DNA of 64,000 bases from Cymodocea nodosa (Eukaryota; Streptophyta; Magnoliopsida; Alismatales; Cymodoceaceae), in the NCBI GenBank assembly GCA_036874045.1, contig CM072344.1:6358501-6422500 (forward strand), read 5' to 3'. The translations under genes were made by a program, and so were the position numbers. Under the pieces are notes generated by a model. That model was given only the letters and a program-made list of their open reading frames with translations. It did no database searches and was not told where the DNA came from. Shown in pieces: positions 33,482 through 47,268 of the stretch. Every line of letters starts with the position of its first letter. Within the stretch, counting starts at the first letter, position 1.

Positions 33482-35080
33482 TTAAGCATCATTTAATGTT
33501 TTACTTGCATAATTAATCACTCTAGGAGATTTTTCTATCTTCTGTCCCAACACTACTCCTACAGCAAAATCAGATGCATCGCACATTAATTCAAATGGAT
33601 GGCTCCAATCAGGTGCTTGTATTATAGGAGTTGAAATTAAGCTAGTTTTAAGCTTGAAAAATGCTTCTTTGCAATTTTTATCTAAGTTAAATGGGACATC
33701 TTTTAATAGATTTGTTAAAGGTCTAGCTATTTTGCTAAACTCTTTAATAAATCTTCTATAAAATCTTGCATGTCCTAGAAATGATCTAATATCTTTTACT
33801 GATTTAGGATCTGGTAGATTAGAAATTACTTCTATTTTAGCTTTATCTATTTCCAACCCTTTCTTTGAAACATGTCCCAAGACTATTCCTTGTTTAACCA
33901 TGAAGTGACATTTTTCCCAATTTAGAACCAGATTTTTTTCGACACAGCATTTTAATACTTGGTCTAAATTGTTTAAACACATTTCATATGAAGTTTCATA
34001 TACAGTAAAATCATCTATAAATATTTCTGAAAAATCTTTAGTCATTCTAGTGAATATGCCCTACATACACCTTTGAAAGGTGGTTGGTGCATTGCATAAT
34101 CCGAATGGCATTCTCTTAAAAGCATAAGTTCCATTAAGACATGTGAAAGTTGTTTTCTCTTGATCCTCTAATGCTACTGGAACTTGGTTATATCTTGAAT
34201 ACCCATCTAGGAAACAAAAATATTCTTGCCTTGCTAATTTCTCTAGCATTTGATTTATAAAATGTAAGGGAAAATGATCTTTCCTAGTAATAGTATTCAG
34301 CTTTCTATAGTCTATACACACTCTCCAACCTAATTGAATTCTAGTAGGTATCAAGTCCTGACTTTCATTCCTAATAATTGTTAATCCTGATTTCTTGAGA
34401 ACTACATGGATTGGACTAACCCATGAGCTATCAAAAATCAGATAAATTATGTCATTATCTAACCATATCACTATTTCCTTCCTAACTACTTGTTTAAGGT
34501 TTGGATTTAATCTCCTTTCAAGAATTCTAACTAGTTTAGCATTCTCTTCAAAATATATATGGTAATAATATAAAGTTGCACTTAACCCTTTTATATCAGT
34601 CATAAACCATCCTATTGCCTCTTTATAAGTTTTTACTACTTTTAATTTAAAATTTTGATCCTTTTTTAAATCTGAAGCAATAATGATTGGACATGTTCGT
34701 TTTTCTTCTAGAAATATATAGGTTAATTCAAGAGATAAAGGTTTTAAATCTAAATATTGACCATCAGAAGCTAAAGCTCCTAATTGAACATTTTCATCTT
34801 CACTATTAAACACTTCTTGATCTCCTTCTACATCTATGCTTTCACTTACTTTTAAAGTTTCAGAATCTAGTTGCCTATTTAATTCTTCTTGAATCACATC
34901 ATCTAGCATATCTCCTTCATCCTCTAAAAAGTTTATAGTATGTAAGGACATTTCTAACTCCTCAAACTTTTCTAGTTTGAAAATGTTTAGTTGAGTATCC
35001 TCATTACCATATGCTAATTTCATCACTCTAGTTTTACAATTTATAATAGCCCCTATTGTTGCTAAGAATGGTCTTCCCAA
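33482..35080 (-). pseudogene. pol: Gypsy unit 1 reverse transcriptase and RNase H
   Basis: Minus strand. From 35080 the protease end (MGRPFLATIGAIINCKTRVM) runs into a linker and then RT: VCIDYRKLN, ITRKDHFPLHFINQML, FLDGYSRYNQVPVALEDQ, MPFGLCNAPTTFQRCM. After a stop near 34058 the same frame gives the active-site box IFIDDFTVY (about 34025), then LVLNWEKCHFMV, then FLGHARFYRRFI. RNase H begins with LMCDASDFAVGVVLG (about 33590). These match Athila/Tat-type pol. Only stop codons, not frameshifts, separate the open pieces in this stretch. Confidence 0.9.
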
Positions 35081-36304
35081 AATTAAAGATGTATCATGAT
35101 TCTAATGCTTAATTTGTTGGGAATCCAAAATCACAATATCAATGGGATATATGAAGTTTTTTATTTTAATTAGGACATTTTCTATTTTTCCTCTAGGGTA
35201 TCTTATACTTCTATCTGCTAGGGATTAAGCCTTTTAATCCTAAGGATGCAAATATATCACTAGGCATAACATTTATACTTACACCGAGGTCTATTAAGGT
35301 ACTTTCTAGAATAGTATTTCCTATGGTGCATTATATAATAGGGATTCCAGGATCAGATAACTTTCTAGGAATTTGTGGCAGAAATAGGGAACTACTTTGC
35401 TCAGCTAAAATGACTTTCTTTAAAACTTTTCGCTCTCTTTTCTTAGTACACTAATCCTTAAGAAATTTAGCACAAGGTGGCATTTTCTGGAACAAGTCTA
35501 ATAAAGGAATGTTAACTTATACTTTTTCAAAAATTTCTCTAATTTTTTCTTATTTTTCAAGAAATGTTTGTTGTAATCTCTTAGGATAGGGTGCTAATGA
35601 ATGTGATTTGCAAGATTCTTTTTCTTTCATTTTATTCGTTTGATCATTTTTAGTCTCATTTTCAGATTCAGATTTCTCTTCATTGATTTCTAAGTATTCA
35701 GATATTACATTTTCATTATCATTTTGAATTTTGTTCTTATCCACCTTCACATTACTCTCTTTTTGAATTCTTGGTGGTATATCAATTCCAGATCTTTATG
35801 TTATACATACATCTTCTAGATTTTCATTACTTTCATGATGTTCTTGTATTTCATTTTCATGATTTTGATCTTCAAGTATTTTTAGTTTTAAATTACATTC
35901 TTTAAATTCTATTGCATTGGTATTTTTTTTTGTCTATATGTCTTGCAAATTATGCACATCTGTAATATTAAAGTTTTCATTTGTGTTTTCCTATTGCATA
36001 ACTTGTAATTTCTTTGTAAATTCATCCAAAGCTTTTAGCTTTCTTTCAAGATCATCTAATCTCATTGCATTCAATTTTTGATCAATTTTCATTATGGTTT
36101 TTTCAGTTTCATATATGATATCAATTTTAGGTTCTGAATATTCTTCCTTACAATTTAATTGGTTGACTTCTTGTTGCTGACACATGTATTATTCCAGTTT
36201 GTCCATGTTTTGTTCTAAACTACGCTCCAATCTGTCATACCTATCCCAAACTTTCTCGTCTCTCAACATATTACACGTTCTAAACTGACCGTTAGTTGGG
36301 TAAA
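35081..36304 (-). pseudogene. Gypsy unit 1 gag C-part and aspartic protease
   Basis: Minus strand. Coding begins immediately inside LTR B (QYIYPTNGQFRTCNM) with no start codon, primer site or gag N-domain. It has a coiled segment (YDRLERSLEQNMDKL, then LDDLERKLKALDEF), then SLAPYPKRLQQ, a typical Athila linker, and the protease active site DLGVSINVMPSDI (Asp codon at 35289-35291). The frame differs from the RT frame by one base, so an indel lies between about 35550 and 35080. Stops occur near 36190, 35990 and 35550. The missing N-terminal gag domain exists in the same unit, but at 26535-27872. Confidence 0.82.
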
Positions 36305-38255
36305 TGTATTGGTTGTGAAAGATTAGATCAAACAACTTGTTTACTTTGTCTTTATGCTTATATCAATAATTACTTTTAGAAGTAAACTAACAACCTTTCA
36401 CACAAATTAGATATTAATTCCAATTTGTATTTTAACTGCAAGTGTACAGTGTATATTGTATTTGTGTGAAAGTACAGGTCAATCCCATAGAGATTGAGTA
36501 AGAATTGTGTTCTATCCTGATTTTTATATTAGAGTTTATGTGTTCAGTTAAGCACTCCGTTGAGATATATTTAATACAACGGACTTAGTTCATTGAGTTA
36601 TGGATAACTCAACAGACTAACCTTGTGGACTTAAGTTAACTACACAAGTCTATCTTTCTAATTAAATATTGCTATTTACAAAGGAATTCGATCAACCATT
36701 GGGCGGTTCCACAAATTGTAAATAACATCAATTAAGCTCTTTAATGTTAGTTAATATTAGATTTATCATTAGGCAATACTAACATTCAGATATTTCAAAC
36801 AGTAACCATTAAAATCTTTAAGTATCTGGAACGAATCAATTTCAGTAAACTATAAAACTATTATCTATTTTTTGAATCAAACAAACATAAAACATTCACA
36901 ATATTGACAATGATAACATTAATCACGATACAAAACAAACAATACAAAACTTTAATACTAAATGTAAACACAGATACTTTGTTGTTTTTGGTATTTTTGT
37001 TTTGATATGTTCCTAAAGATGAATGAAATGTGAAATGTAAAAATCTCTATCAACAGTAAAAACTTCTATCACTACATGCGACGTGATTACACCACTAAAA
37101 ACTTAATCACTTACAATCTTGCCTCCTCTCCCTATAGAATCGCGAGTCCAAAATTGTAAGATGATCTCCTCTTTAGCATACTGGCATCAACCTGAAACCA
37201 AGGCTAGAAGCTTTACAATCTCCTGAGATATGAGTCGGTGCTTGGTAAAAATGGCTTCCCTTTCTGCGACACGATCACTCCTCATAGTGATTGTCAGGCA
37301 CCGTGTTTGGCTTAGAATCGACCTAACATCAGGAAAGTATCCTCATAGACCTCCGATGGTTGGTAATTATGGTGGTGGTGTAGAGCTTTAGGGAACTTCC
37401 GACGCTGCCTGTAGTTAGCGCGATTCTCCACCTCTACACACTTTTTCTTCGTCTTTTATATTTCTTATAGTAGTAACTGCTCCTACTTAAATGATCAGTT
37501 GAATTTCCTTCGTTCCTATCAACGATGGTGATTTCTTCTTCCTTCCACAAGTGAATTCCTGCGTGATACGTGCAATCGTGGTTTTCCTTCGAATGTCCTC
37601 TTTCTATAACCGCTACAGTGGCATATTAGAAAATAAATGGTTTGTGGAGTTATAGATAACTCAACGGACTTACTTCATTGATTTAACTATAAAACACGTG
37701 CAATAAAGAAATAAGCTACTAACATAACGTGTTACCTTAGTGTGCATTCTTGTAACTCAATGCGTATAGTTATGCTAACTTAATGAGTTAAACATGTGCA
37801 TCTCACGTGATATACTAAAGCATTTAAATTCAACACGTGTATAATTCTAACTTAACAAGTTCAGATATGTCAGACACTTACGAACCTAACTATCCGATGC
37901 CCAGATGCATTTTGAATAGTTAACAAATAACTCACCGAAAGTCCACTTAAATCATGCATTAAGGTTTCAACACGTGTATTCCAAGAAATAATAAAGTATT
38001 TTTTAAGCATTTAAAACATAACTCTCTAAAATACCAAAAAATTCGAATACTTAAGAATTGAAAAACCTGCAACTTACCGATAGTTTAGAAATGTACTTAA
38101 TTAACATTAATTCCCTAAAATTATGCATATTCTTTCATTAAAGCATATAATAGTGCAATTATAACATAATGGCTTAATTCTTATATGATAAGCTAAATAT
38201 TATGCAATTAACCATCATTTAATCATTAATATTATGCACTTTTTCATTATAAACA
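36305..38255 (-). repeat. Gypsy LTR B, shared by units 1 and 2
   Basis: 1,951 bp, TG at 38255 to CAATACA at 36305 in minus orientation. A polypurine tract precedes it and gag coding follows it, so it serves as the 3' LTR of unit 2 and the 5' LTR of unit 1. No primer site follows. Confidence 0.88.
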
Positions 38256-40166
38256 CTTCCCCCATACTTATATTTTGCTAGTCTCTTAGCAAACTAAGAT
38301 CTAACTAGTTGGTCTTTCTAAAGTGCTAGAATTAATTCTTCATTTTTTTCTTCTTCAGAAAACATAATTTAGATTACTATATAGATATTCTATATTTTTC
38401 AGTAATTTATTTTAACATTGTTTTCTCCTCTTCAACCTGCAAATATATTTAGAACATATGTAAATTACATACAAAATATATTAGCATCACATAGGTGTTA
38501 ATTATATTATCATTTTTTTCTTCTTATCAGCATCTATCATCCTGAATTTTCCAATATGATTTCCAAAATAAATTTCAACAACATACGAATTAAAACACAA
38601 TCCAATTCAATAATTAAGACAAGTAGAATAAAGAATTGTATCTCAAATAAACAACTTCAAAAGTCTATTCTAGATTCATACTTCAGCAATCTTAGATAAT
38701 AGAAAATATACTTGATTCAAAAGATAGTTGTATTTCACAAAACACTTTTATCTTTTCAGAACAGTATATGCATATTTGTACTTTAAAATTTAATTTGAAA
38801 AGCTTCAATCATAAAAGAGCTTTCTAGTGTACCCATGTATTGAACTTTCAGTCAATAATCCCAGATCTGATCAGGATCTTAGGTTGCCAGATTTAAAGAG
38901 TTTTTTTTCGGGTCAACAACCCTTACATACCTATCTGCTCAAGTACAAAAGGCTCGTGATCAAACAAGTCAATAAACTCTCAAAGTTTTTCTCTTTTTTC
39001 CTCTTTTTTTCTTTTCAATACAGTATATATACGTATTTCATTAATACAGATGCAATAAAACACAAATCTTGTATAGTCCTACTTCTATTATATACTGAAA
39101 ATATGAATCCATATCAATAAGCTCATACTTTTTCTATAGTTTAATAAGATCTACACATAAATCATTCTACAAGTTTAATCAATCAAATTAAATATATCCT
39201 TGATCATATGCATCTCATTTAATCCAAAAATCAACATTTCAGCACTTATAGGATTTATGATAATTTACTGAGTTTGAGTTAAGCATTTTGTTTTCTTTTT
39301 AAAATCGTGAAACTGTTAAACTCATAAAATTCAGTAAAAAACATAAGATACTATATCTAGATTTGTATGAATAGTAAAATTCTATATCATTTTATATAAC
39401 ATTCAAGCAGTTAGAGTTCTTAAAAATTTTACAGTTTCAATTATTGAATAGTTACAGCAAATTCATAAAAATTTTCAATTTCCATAGAACTTTGCAATAC
39501 CATTCTAATTCCTTTAATTAACAAAATTACATGGCTGTTACTTTAATTACCTCCCCTCCACACCTACATTTTGCATTGTCCTCAATGTAAAAGATTTTAT
39601 AGTAAATACAGTGATTGTGGCAGACATGAATATTATTTCATTGACTTAGCATCTAACTCAACGAACTTAGTTCATTGAATTAATGAATAACTCCACAAAC
39701 TGAGTTTAAATCTAAATTCAGAATAAGTAATTAATTACATACCTTGTTCTTTTGAATCTCCTTCCATATCTTCCGATTTTTGATTTTGAAAAACTTTTCA
39801 TTCATAAATAAAAGCAGAATATATAACAAAATAATAAAACATAAATTGTTAAATCAGTGTCTTGTGTGGAACCCAGACTCCTATGCCTTTGGTGGCTCAT
39901 AAGCAAGCCAGTTGGTTTCCCAGAATAGATACCAACAAACTAGATTGCTATTTTGTTGTTTTGTTTTTTTTCTTTCTTTCTTATAAAATAAAACTAAAAC
40001 TAAAATTTTTTCTCTTCTTTTTTTTTTTTTTTAAATAAATGTAGAATACACATAACATTAAAAGCACAGAATCATAATTTAAGAACATTATTGAAAAGTA
40101 GTTACAAATGGAATAAATGTGTCAGTCCATGCAAACTTTTTAAGCATAATTCTTCTTGCTATTAAT
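38256..40166 (-). other. Unit 2 3' spacer up to the copia-3 insertion
   Basis: Minus orientation counterpart of 23329-25240. It includes the polypurine tract (38256-38268), the copia-shared spacer (38269 to about 39400), the splice-site-like AACAAGGTATGTAATT near 39745 and a poly-T run (40018-40032). The plus-strand ORF at 38827-39120 is not conserved in unit 1 and is rejected. TTAAT (40162-40166) is the left target duplicate of copia-3. Confidence 0.82.
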
Positions 40167-41709
40167 TATTAAGTATTTTGTTTTGATGATGTGTGCTAAA
40201 TGAAAATAATCATATTTGCTCAATTACTATTGCTTGTGAAAAGAAATTAAAATCATCAATTAATACAGAAAAAGCTTACTGATATAAATACTTGTCTGTT
40301 TTGGATCTAAAATTATACTAAGTTAATAACTAGTCATTTCATTGCATTAATTTCTCATTTAACTAAACGTCAAGTTAACGTGTGTGTTTATTGAAAAGTA
40401 TGATATGTTTTAAAGTTATATTTTATGTATCATGAATAGTGCACATTTAGACAATTCGTTAAGTTAAAGTTTTGTTTGTATAGAGATCACGTGAGAACTT
40501 GTTAAGTTAGAGGCTTAAAGGTTAAAATAGATCACATAAGAACTCGTTGAGTTAGTGAGTAAAAGAAGAGACGAACTCGTTAAGTTAGTGTTGTACACGT
40601 GGTGAAATTATAAATTACAAATGTTCTATTGTATCACGTGAGGTGCACATGTTTAACTTGTTAAGTTAACATAACTAAACATGTTGAGTTGCTATATTGA
40701 ACACTAAGGCAATGCGTTAGGTTAGCGTTATAAACTTAAGTTGTTATTTTTGAACGTGGTAAAATTCTTATTATAAAAATATTTGTTTATTACTGGTTCA
40801 TTGAGTTATCATAACACAATGGAGATAGTTCGTTGAGTTATCCGTAACACCACGGAGTTAGTTCGTTGAGTTAGCTACAGTACTTGTCATGTAAGCTGGC
40901 ACATGAGGAACTCATTAAGTTAGAAACGTTAAGTTATATATATATTGTGTTACTCGTTTAGTTAACATTAAAGTAACAACTTCTTATTATACTTGATGAA
41001 AAATATTGGATGAGAAAGTTTATTTTGTAGGAAATTTTTCAAAGATCCAGGATTGATGATTAAAGAAAATTCAAAATGTAAACGTGGGTTAGAACGTGTG
41101 TATTTCGATGAAGGAAAAAGAAAAGACGTGAAGAAGTGGAAAACTGGTAGTGATTAAACGTGGAGGATATGCATGAAATAAAGATACAGTATAAAAGGCA
41201 TAGAATTCTTGTTGATCAGTTATCCCTGCACACCAAAAGAAAAATCTTTTCAGTGATCAAAAACACCTCTTCGGGGAAAAGCTATCAGGTGGAAGAAAAT
41301 TTAGTGAAGTAGAAAAAGGTGAGATATATGTCACTGAAGATTTGAAGTATCAGGTGAAAGAAAATTCAGTGAAGCAGAAAAAGGGAAGATATATGTCACT
41401 AAAGAATTGCTGAAGAAGAAAGAGAAGAAGAAGAAAGATCTCAAACAGGGAGAAATGTTTTAAATTCCGCAAATTAGTTTTCTCTATTTGTAGTTATGAA
41501 ATTGTATAGATGATACATGATATCGAGATATAATTGCATCTACAATTTCTTAGGAGAATTGAATTGTATATTGTAATTGAAACCTTAAATAAAAATGATT
41601 TTATGAAAACAGTGTCTCGACTTGTTTTTGAGTTTTAAAGTTTCAATTATATTCGAAAATATTGAAAAACATAATTCACCCCCATCTTGTGTAGTCATAC
41701 TATCCTACA
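40167..41709 (+). repeat. Copia-3 5' LTR
   Basis: Starts TATTAAGT (mutated TGTTGAGT), ends CCTACA, 1,543 bp. The gypsy-like block is at 40511-40735. TATA box at 41190-41198. Confidence 0.9.
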
Positions 41710-41711
41710 AG

Positions 41712-41723
41712 TGGTATTAGAGC
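41712..41723 (+). other. Primer binding site of copia-3
   Basis: TGGTATTAGAGC, one C-to-T change from the initiator Met site, 2 bp after the LTR. Leader 41724-41909 shows nothing further. Confidence 0.9.
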
Positions 41724-41909
41724 ATTGTTAATAATCTTTGATATAAAATCGATACCAACTTATTTAATATCATTGCTTATTTTTCCTTCCTTGTTTCTAA
41801 ACAGAAATTAATATCTGAGCATACGTTTAACTTTCTTGATTTAAGGCTCAAGTTGTTTTAAAGTTTTTAGACTGTTTAAAATCAAATAGCTTAAAAAAGC
41901 TAAGGTAAG

Positions 41910-44151
41910 ATGGCTACTGGAAATGGTAATTTTTCTTTATATGAAAGTCAAAATCTTAATCGTCCTCCTTTATTTGTTGGAATACATTTTGAATAGTGGA
42001 AATATAGGATGACTATTTTTCTTCAAAGTATAGATCATAAGTTGTGGTTCATGATTTCTAAACCATATACTCCACTATCTACCCCTTATAATACTTGGAC
42101 AATTACTAAAAAAGAAAATGAAACTCTGAATGCTAAGGGCTTAAATATTTTATTTTGTGCATTGAGTTATGAACAGTTCAGTAAAGTGTCGGCATATAAA
42201 TCTACCCATGAGGTGTGGCATGCATTAGAAGTTTCACATGAAGGTACTTCTCAAGTTAAAGAGACTAAGATAAACATGTTAATTCATAAGTATGAACTCT
42301 TTAAGATGCATGAAGACGAAAGTATTTCTGAGATGTTTTCTAGATTTCTTGATATCATAAACTCTTTAAAATGCTTAGGAAAGAATTTTGAACAAAAGGA
42401 TTTGGTGAGGAAATTTCTCATATCTCTAAGTTCTAAATGGTCTCAGAAAATAACATCAATTGAGGAATCACGAGATTTAAATGTTTATACCATGAATGAA
42501 CTTATAGGAAACTTAACAGCGTATGAAGTTCAATTGAATGAATCACTAAGTCACAACAAACTAAAAATGAAGAAAGAAATAACCTTGAAATTAATTCAGA
42601 TTCTGATATATCTACTAATTCTGACAAAGATTTGATCTTGCAAATTAGGAAATTTAAGAAAGCATGGAAAGCTAGGAAACAACAAATGAATAAAGAAGAC
42701 AAACCCTCAACATCAAAATCACTGAATGACAAGATTTCTTCATCCAAAAAGTATGTATGTTACAACTATAAGAAACCTGGACATCTTTCTCTAGATTGTC
42801 TTATAAGAAAAAATGAAAAGCATAGTAGGACAAATTAGAAGAAGACGCTCAGAAAACTCAGAAAAAGTTTTACAAGAAAAATGCTTTGAAGGTCACTTAA
42901 GATGACACGCCTGAAGAGTTTGAATCTAAGGAATCATCATCAAAATCTTCACATTCAAAAGAAGAACAAGAGTTAGAAGGCGTTGCTCATGAGTGCTTCA
43001 TGGCAGTGTCTGAGGTAATATCTGATCTTGAAAGTTATTTAGATTTTAACTTTGATGAATTATTATGTGCTTATCATGCATTATTACAAAAACTTAAAGT
43101 TTGTAAACTGGAAAATAAGAATATTAGAAACTCTTTATCCATTGTGGAAGAAGAAAATTGTTTCCTGTTTACTACTTTAGAAAAGTTTAAATGTGATAAT
43201 GAAAATCATGCTAGAGATTTGCATAAATTCAGATTTAATGAATGTGTCTTGCATGAACAAATACAGAATACAAATGCTAAAAAATTAAAGATAGAATTTG
43301 AAAATGAAATATTGAGAAAAAATATAAATGATCTCAAATTAGAGATTTCTAAATTCAAACTAAGAGAGCTAGATTTAAATTCTAACATTGAGAAATGAAA
43401 TTTAAGTCAAACTAAGTTAGACAAACTAACTAGTACCCCTACAATGTCATATAAATTTTGCTTAGGATTTGATTATCTTGAATCTCAAATGAATAAAGGA
43501 TTTATTAGTTGCAGTTCAAGTAAATTTAAGACTAAAATTCCTTTTATCATGAAACAAGGTAATAAATATGTAGTAGGTACTTCAAGGGATGAATCATGTA
43601 GTAATAATATAAATCAATGTGATTTGTCTAAATGTACTTCCAACATGACTATTAATGTTTCTAAAAATCTTGTTTTTTGTTTTGGAAATTCAATTTCTAA
43701 TGTTTCTAAAATTTCAGACAATTGTAGTAAACTGAAAATTCAAAAACCCGAGCATGTAATTCAAAACACTAGTGTTAGACCAATTACTCATTCTGCATGT
43801 GATAAATCTGAAAATTCTTGTGCAAAAAAAGATTTTGTATGTACTGAAAATTCAAATACATGTACAAAATCTTGGTATGAACTTACTAAAATGTATGAGC
43901 ATGACCAAAATAAATTAACATCTGATAAAAATCTGTTTGGTCTTAGTTATACTACATCTGAAAAAAAAAGGAATGATTATAAGAGCAATAATGCTAGAAG
44001 TAAGTATGATATTAATGATAAGTCAACAGTACTTACAACTAATAAGAATGTAAATGAAAATGTTAAACTGTGTTTAAATAAAAAGAAGAAATATGCGTTT
44101 AATGAACTTGGTCCTCAACAACATTGGGTACCAAGAAAAAGTTTTTCTTAA
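41910..44151 (+). pseudogene. gag: Copia-3 gag (Sirevirus-like), broken
   Basis: Homologous to copia-1 gag throughout. ATG at 41910 (MATGNGNFSLYE). TAG at 41994 and 1-base losses near 42584 and 42848 break the frame. The knuckle is damaged: the second Cys is replaced (CYNYKKPGHLSLDC near 42757-42800). A coiled coil of about 130 residues is open at 43000-43398. Further stops are TAG 42836, TAA near 42898 and TGA 43396. It ends at TAA 44149-44151, the same site as in copia-1. Confidence 0.88.
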
Positions 44152-47100
44152 TTTATTTTGCAGGAGGAAACAACATCAAAATGGATCTTAAACAGTAGAG
44201 CATCAAGTCACATGACCGAATAGAAAAGTCTACTACAAAATTTTACAAATACCATGAAAGGAAGTGTAACATTTGGAAACAAAAACAAGGATAAAATCAT
44301 AGGTATGGGTAATGTTCAAATAACTCCGACTTGTGTTATTTTGAATGTACTATATGTAGAAAACCTAGGATTTAATTTGCTGAGTGTTATAAAACTAACT
44401 AAGAATGGATATTATGTAGTGTTTAAAAATAATGTATGCAAAATTATTGATGAAAATACAGATGAAATTAAGTTTATTACAAAAAAAAAAGGTTTTGTAT
44501 GTATTTTATCTTTACCTTCTGGTGTAGTTGATTTAAATTCATGTTTGCAAGCTGAAACTAGTGATGCATATCTATGGCATATAAGGATTGGGCATATAAA
44601 TATGAAACTGTTACATAAACTATCTAGAAAAAATATTTAGTGAGAGGTTTACCAAAGATTAAATACTCAAAGGACTTTATGTGTGATGCATGCGAGTTAA
44701 GTAAACTTCACAAAAACTCTTTTAAATCCAAAACTGATATTTCAAGCAAGAGAGTCTTAGAACTTATACATATGGATCTATTTGAACCAACAAGAATCAT
44801 GAGTCTTGGTGGTAAACGGTATGTATTTGTTTTAGTAGATGACTTCTCTAGATACAATTGGGTGCATTTTCTAGCATCTAAGACAAAAGTTTTTGAAAAT
44901 TTTAAAATGTTTTGCAATTTTGTTCAAAATGAACAAAATGTCTCTGTTCAAAAACTTAGTAGTGATCACGGTATAGAATTTGATAATGATCAAATGGATA
45001 ATTATTGTAATGAGCATGGCATTGATCACATATTTTCTTTTCCAAGAGCACCATGTCAAAATGGTGTTGTTGAGAGAAAGAATAGATCACTTCAAGAAAT
45101 GGCCAGAACTATATTGAATGAACATAAGTTACCTCAAAATCTTTGGGCTGAAGTAGTGAATACAACTTGTTATGTTATTAACAGAAGTCACTTAAGACCT
45201 CGTATTAATAAAACTCCTTTTGAAATTATGTTTAATACGGTTCCAAAAATTTCCTATATGAAACCATTTGGCTGCAAGTGTTTTATTTTTAATACTAAGG
45301 ATAAAAGGGATAAATTTCAAGCCAAAGCGGATGAAGGAATTTTTGTAGGTTACTCTACTATAAGTAAAGCCTATAGAGTATATAACAATACTTCTAGAAT
45401 TATTGAAGAAACCCTCCATGTAAGCTTCAATGAAAATTCTTTTAGAGAATCTCAATCTAAAGCTGATAATGATGATATGATCAATTTCCCAAAAGAGTTA
45501 GAGATCAATATAGAGATTGAAGATTTATCTGAGAAAATCAAAAATATCAACTTAAATGATCAAACTCATGATGAAAGTGATGGACCTTCAGATGTTGATG
45601 AGAATATTGAGGAAAATCAGAGAAATTGGCGTTATTCTTCATCACATCCCATTACTCAAGTCATTAGTAATATTAATGAGGGAGTTAAAATTAGAGCTTC
45701 AGTAAATTTAAATAGTATGTGTATGTTTGTTTCTATGGTGGAACGAAGGAATATACAAGAAGCATTATCTAATGAAAATTGGATAGTGGCAATGTAAGAA
45801 AAACTAAATCTGTTTATTAGAAATGATGTTTGGGAATTAGTCTCTCCACTAGAAAATCAGTCCATAATAGGTACAAAGTAGATCTTTAGGAACAAAACTA
45901 ACGAAACTGGTCAAGTTATAAGGAACAAAGCTAGATTAGTTGCACAAGGGTATACACAGGAAAAATGACTAGATTTTGATGAAATATTTGCTCCTGTGGC
46001 TAGGTTAGAAAGTATTAGAATATTATTGGCCTATGCTTGTTATATGGATTTTAAATTATATCAAATGGATGTAAAGAGTGCATTTCTAAATGGTTTAATT
46101 ATTGAAGAAGTCTATGTAAAACAACCACCTGGATTTGAAGATATTAAAAATCCTGACTTTGTGTATAAATTGCAGAAAGCCTTATATGGGTTGAAGCAAG
46201 TACCTAGATCATGGTATGAAAGATTATCTACTTTTTAATAGAAAAAGGTTATATCTTGGGAAAAGTGGATCATACTCTATTTATCAAGAGAGATGGTAAA
46301 GATCAGATTGTTGTTCAAATATATGTGGATGATTAATCTTTGGAGCAACTTTTGATAAACTGATAAAAATATTTTTTGAAGAGATGACTAATCAGTTTGA
46401 AATGAGTATGATAGGAGAACTTTCATATTTTCTAAGACTTCAAATTAAGCAAATGAATGAAGGTATATTTTTAAATCAGGAAAAATATGTAAATGAAATA
46501 CTTAAGAAATTTAATTTTAATAATACAAGGATTCAAGGAACTCCTATGAGTACTTTAAAGTTAGATATTGATGACATAGGGAAATCAATAGATCAAAGAA
46601 AATACAAAAGTATGATTGGTTCTTTACTTTATTTGACTGCTAGTAGACCTGATATTATGTTTGTTGTGTGTGTTAGTGCTAGATTTCAATCTAATCTTAA
46701 AGAATCACACTCAATTGCAATTAAAAGAATATTTAGATATATACAATGAACTAAAAATTTCGGACTGTATTATTCTAAGGATAGTTCAATATATCTTATA
46801 GGATATACTAATGATGATTATGTAGAATCTAAATTTGATAGAAAGAGTACCAGTGGCACATGTCAATTATTGGGAAATAATTTGGTGTCATGGTTTAGTA
46901 AAAAGCAAAACTGTGTAGCACTTTCTACTACAGAAGCTGAATATGTTGCTATTGCACTATGTTGCACTCAGATTCTGTGGATAAGGCAAACTTTAGAAGA
47001 TTTTGGATTATCTTATGATACAACTGAGATTTATTGTGACAGTAATTCAGCAATAAATCTTTCCAAAAATCCTGTATTACATTCTAGAGCAAAGCATATA

Positions 47101-47268
47101 GAGGTTAGACATCATTTTCTAAAAGATAACGTAATTAAAGAAAAAATTAAATTAGAATTTGTGTCTAGTAAAAATCAATTAGCTAATATATTTACAAAAC
47201 CTCTAGACGAAAATACATTCTGCAACATAAGATTAAATTTGGGTATTTGTAGGCTATGTGATGTGTAA
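44152..47268 (+). pseudogene. pol: Copia-3 pol, broken; protease active site lost
   Basis: The protease motif reads NSRAS (about 44188-44202) where copia-1 has DSGAS, so the catalytic Asp and the Gly are gone. The integrase zinc region (HIRIGHIN, CDACELSK) and core (SSDHGIEF, QNGVVERKNRSLQEM) are mostly readable at 44577-45110. RT begins near 45750; YVDD is at 46322-46333 but a 2-base loss follows at once. RNase H is open at 46870-47268, closing with TAA. Other breaks: a 2-base gain near 44633, TAA 45795, TAG near 45880, TGA near 45966, a 1-base loss near 46236 and TGA 46747. Confidence 0.9.

Larger units (their letters stand above)
21493..38255 (-). mobile_element. Athila-like gypsy, array unit 1 with LTRs B (5') and A (3')
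   Basis: A minus-strand element of about 16.8 kb, read from LTR B down to LTR A. The interior (23329-36304) holds gag C-part, protease, RT, RNase H and integrase in gypsy order, then an env-position ORF, a second gag N-part, an F-box gene and a 3' spacer ending in a polypurine tract. The primer site and leader are missing: LTR B joins coding sequence directly. The RT block (KDHFPLHFINQML, then MPFGLCNAPTTFQ) and the protease (DLGVSINVMP) point to the Athila lineage. Confidence 0.85.

Noticed and set aside
38827-39120. Plus-strand ORF in the gypsy 3' spacer, similar to 63231-63461
   Set aside because: The similarity comes from the conserved spacer itself. The frame is broken in unit 1 (23890-24120) and in the copia copies of the same spacer.
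40018-40032. Poly-T run as the poly-A tail of a minus-strand LINE
   Set aside because: It lies inside the gypsy spacer, is T-rich in the sister copy too (25090-25125), and no LINE coding or target duplication adjoins it.
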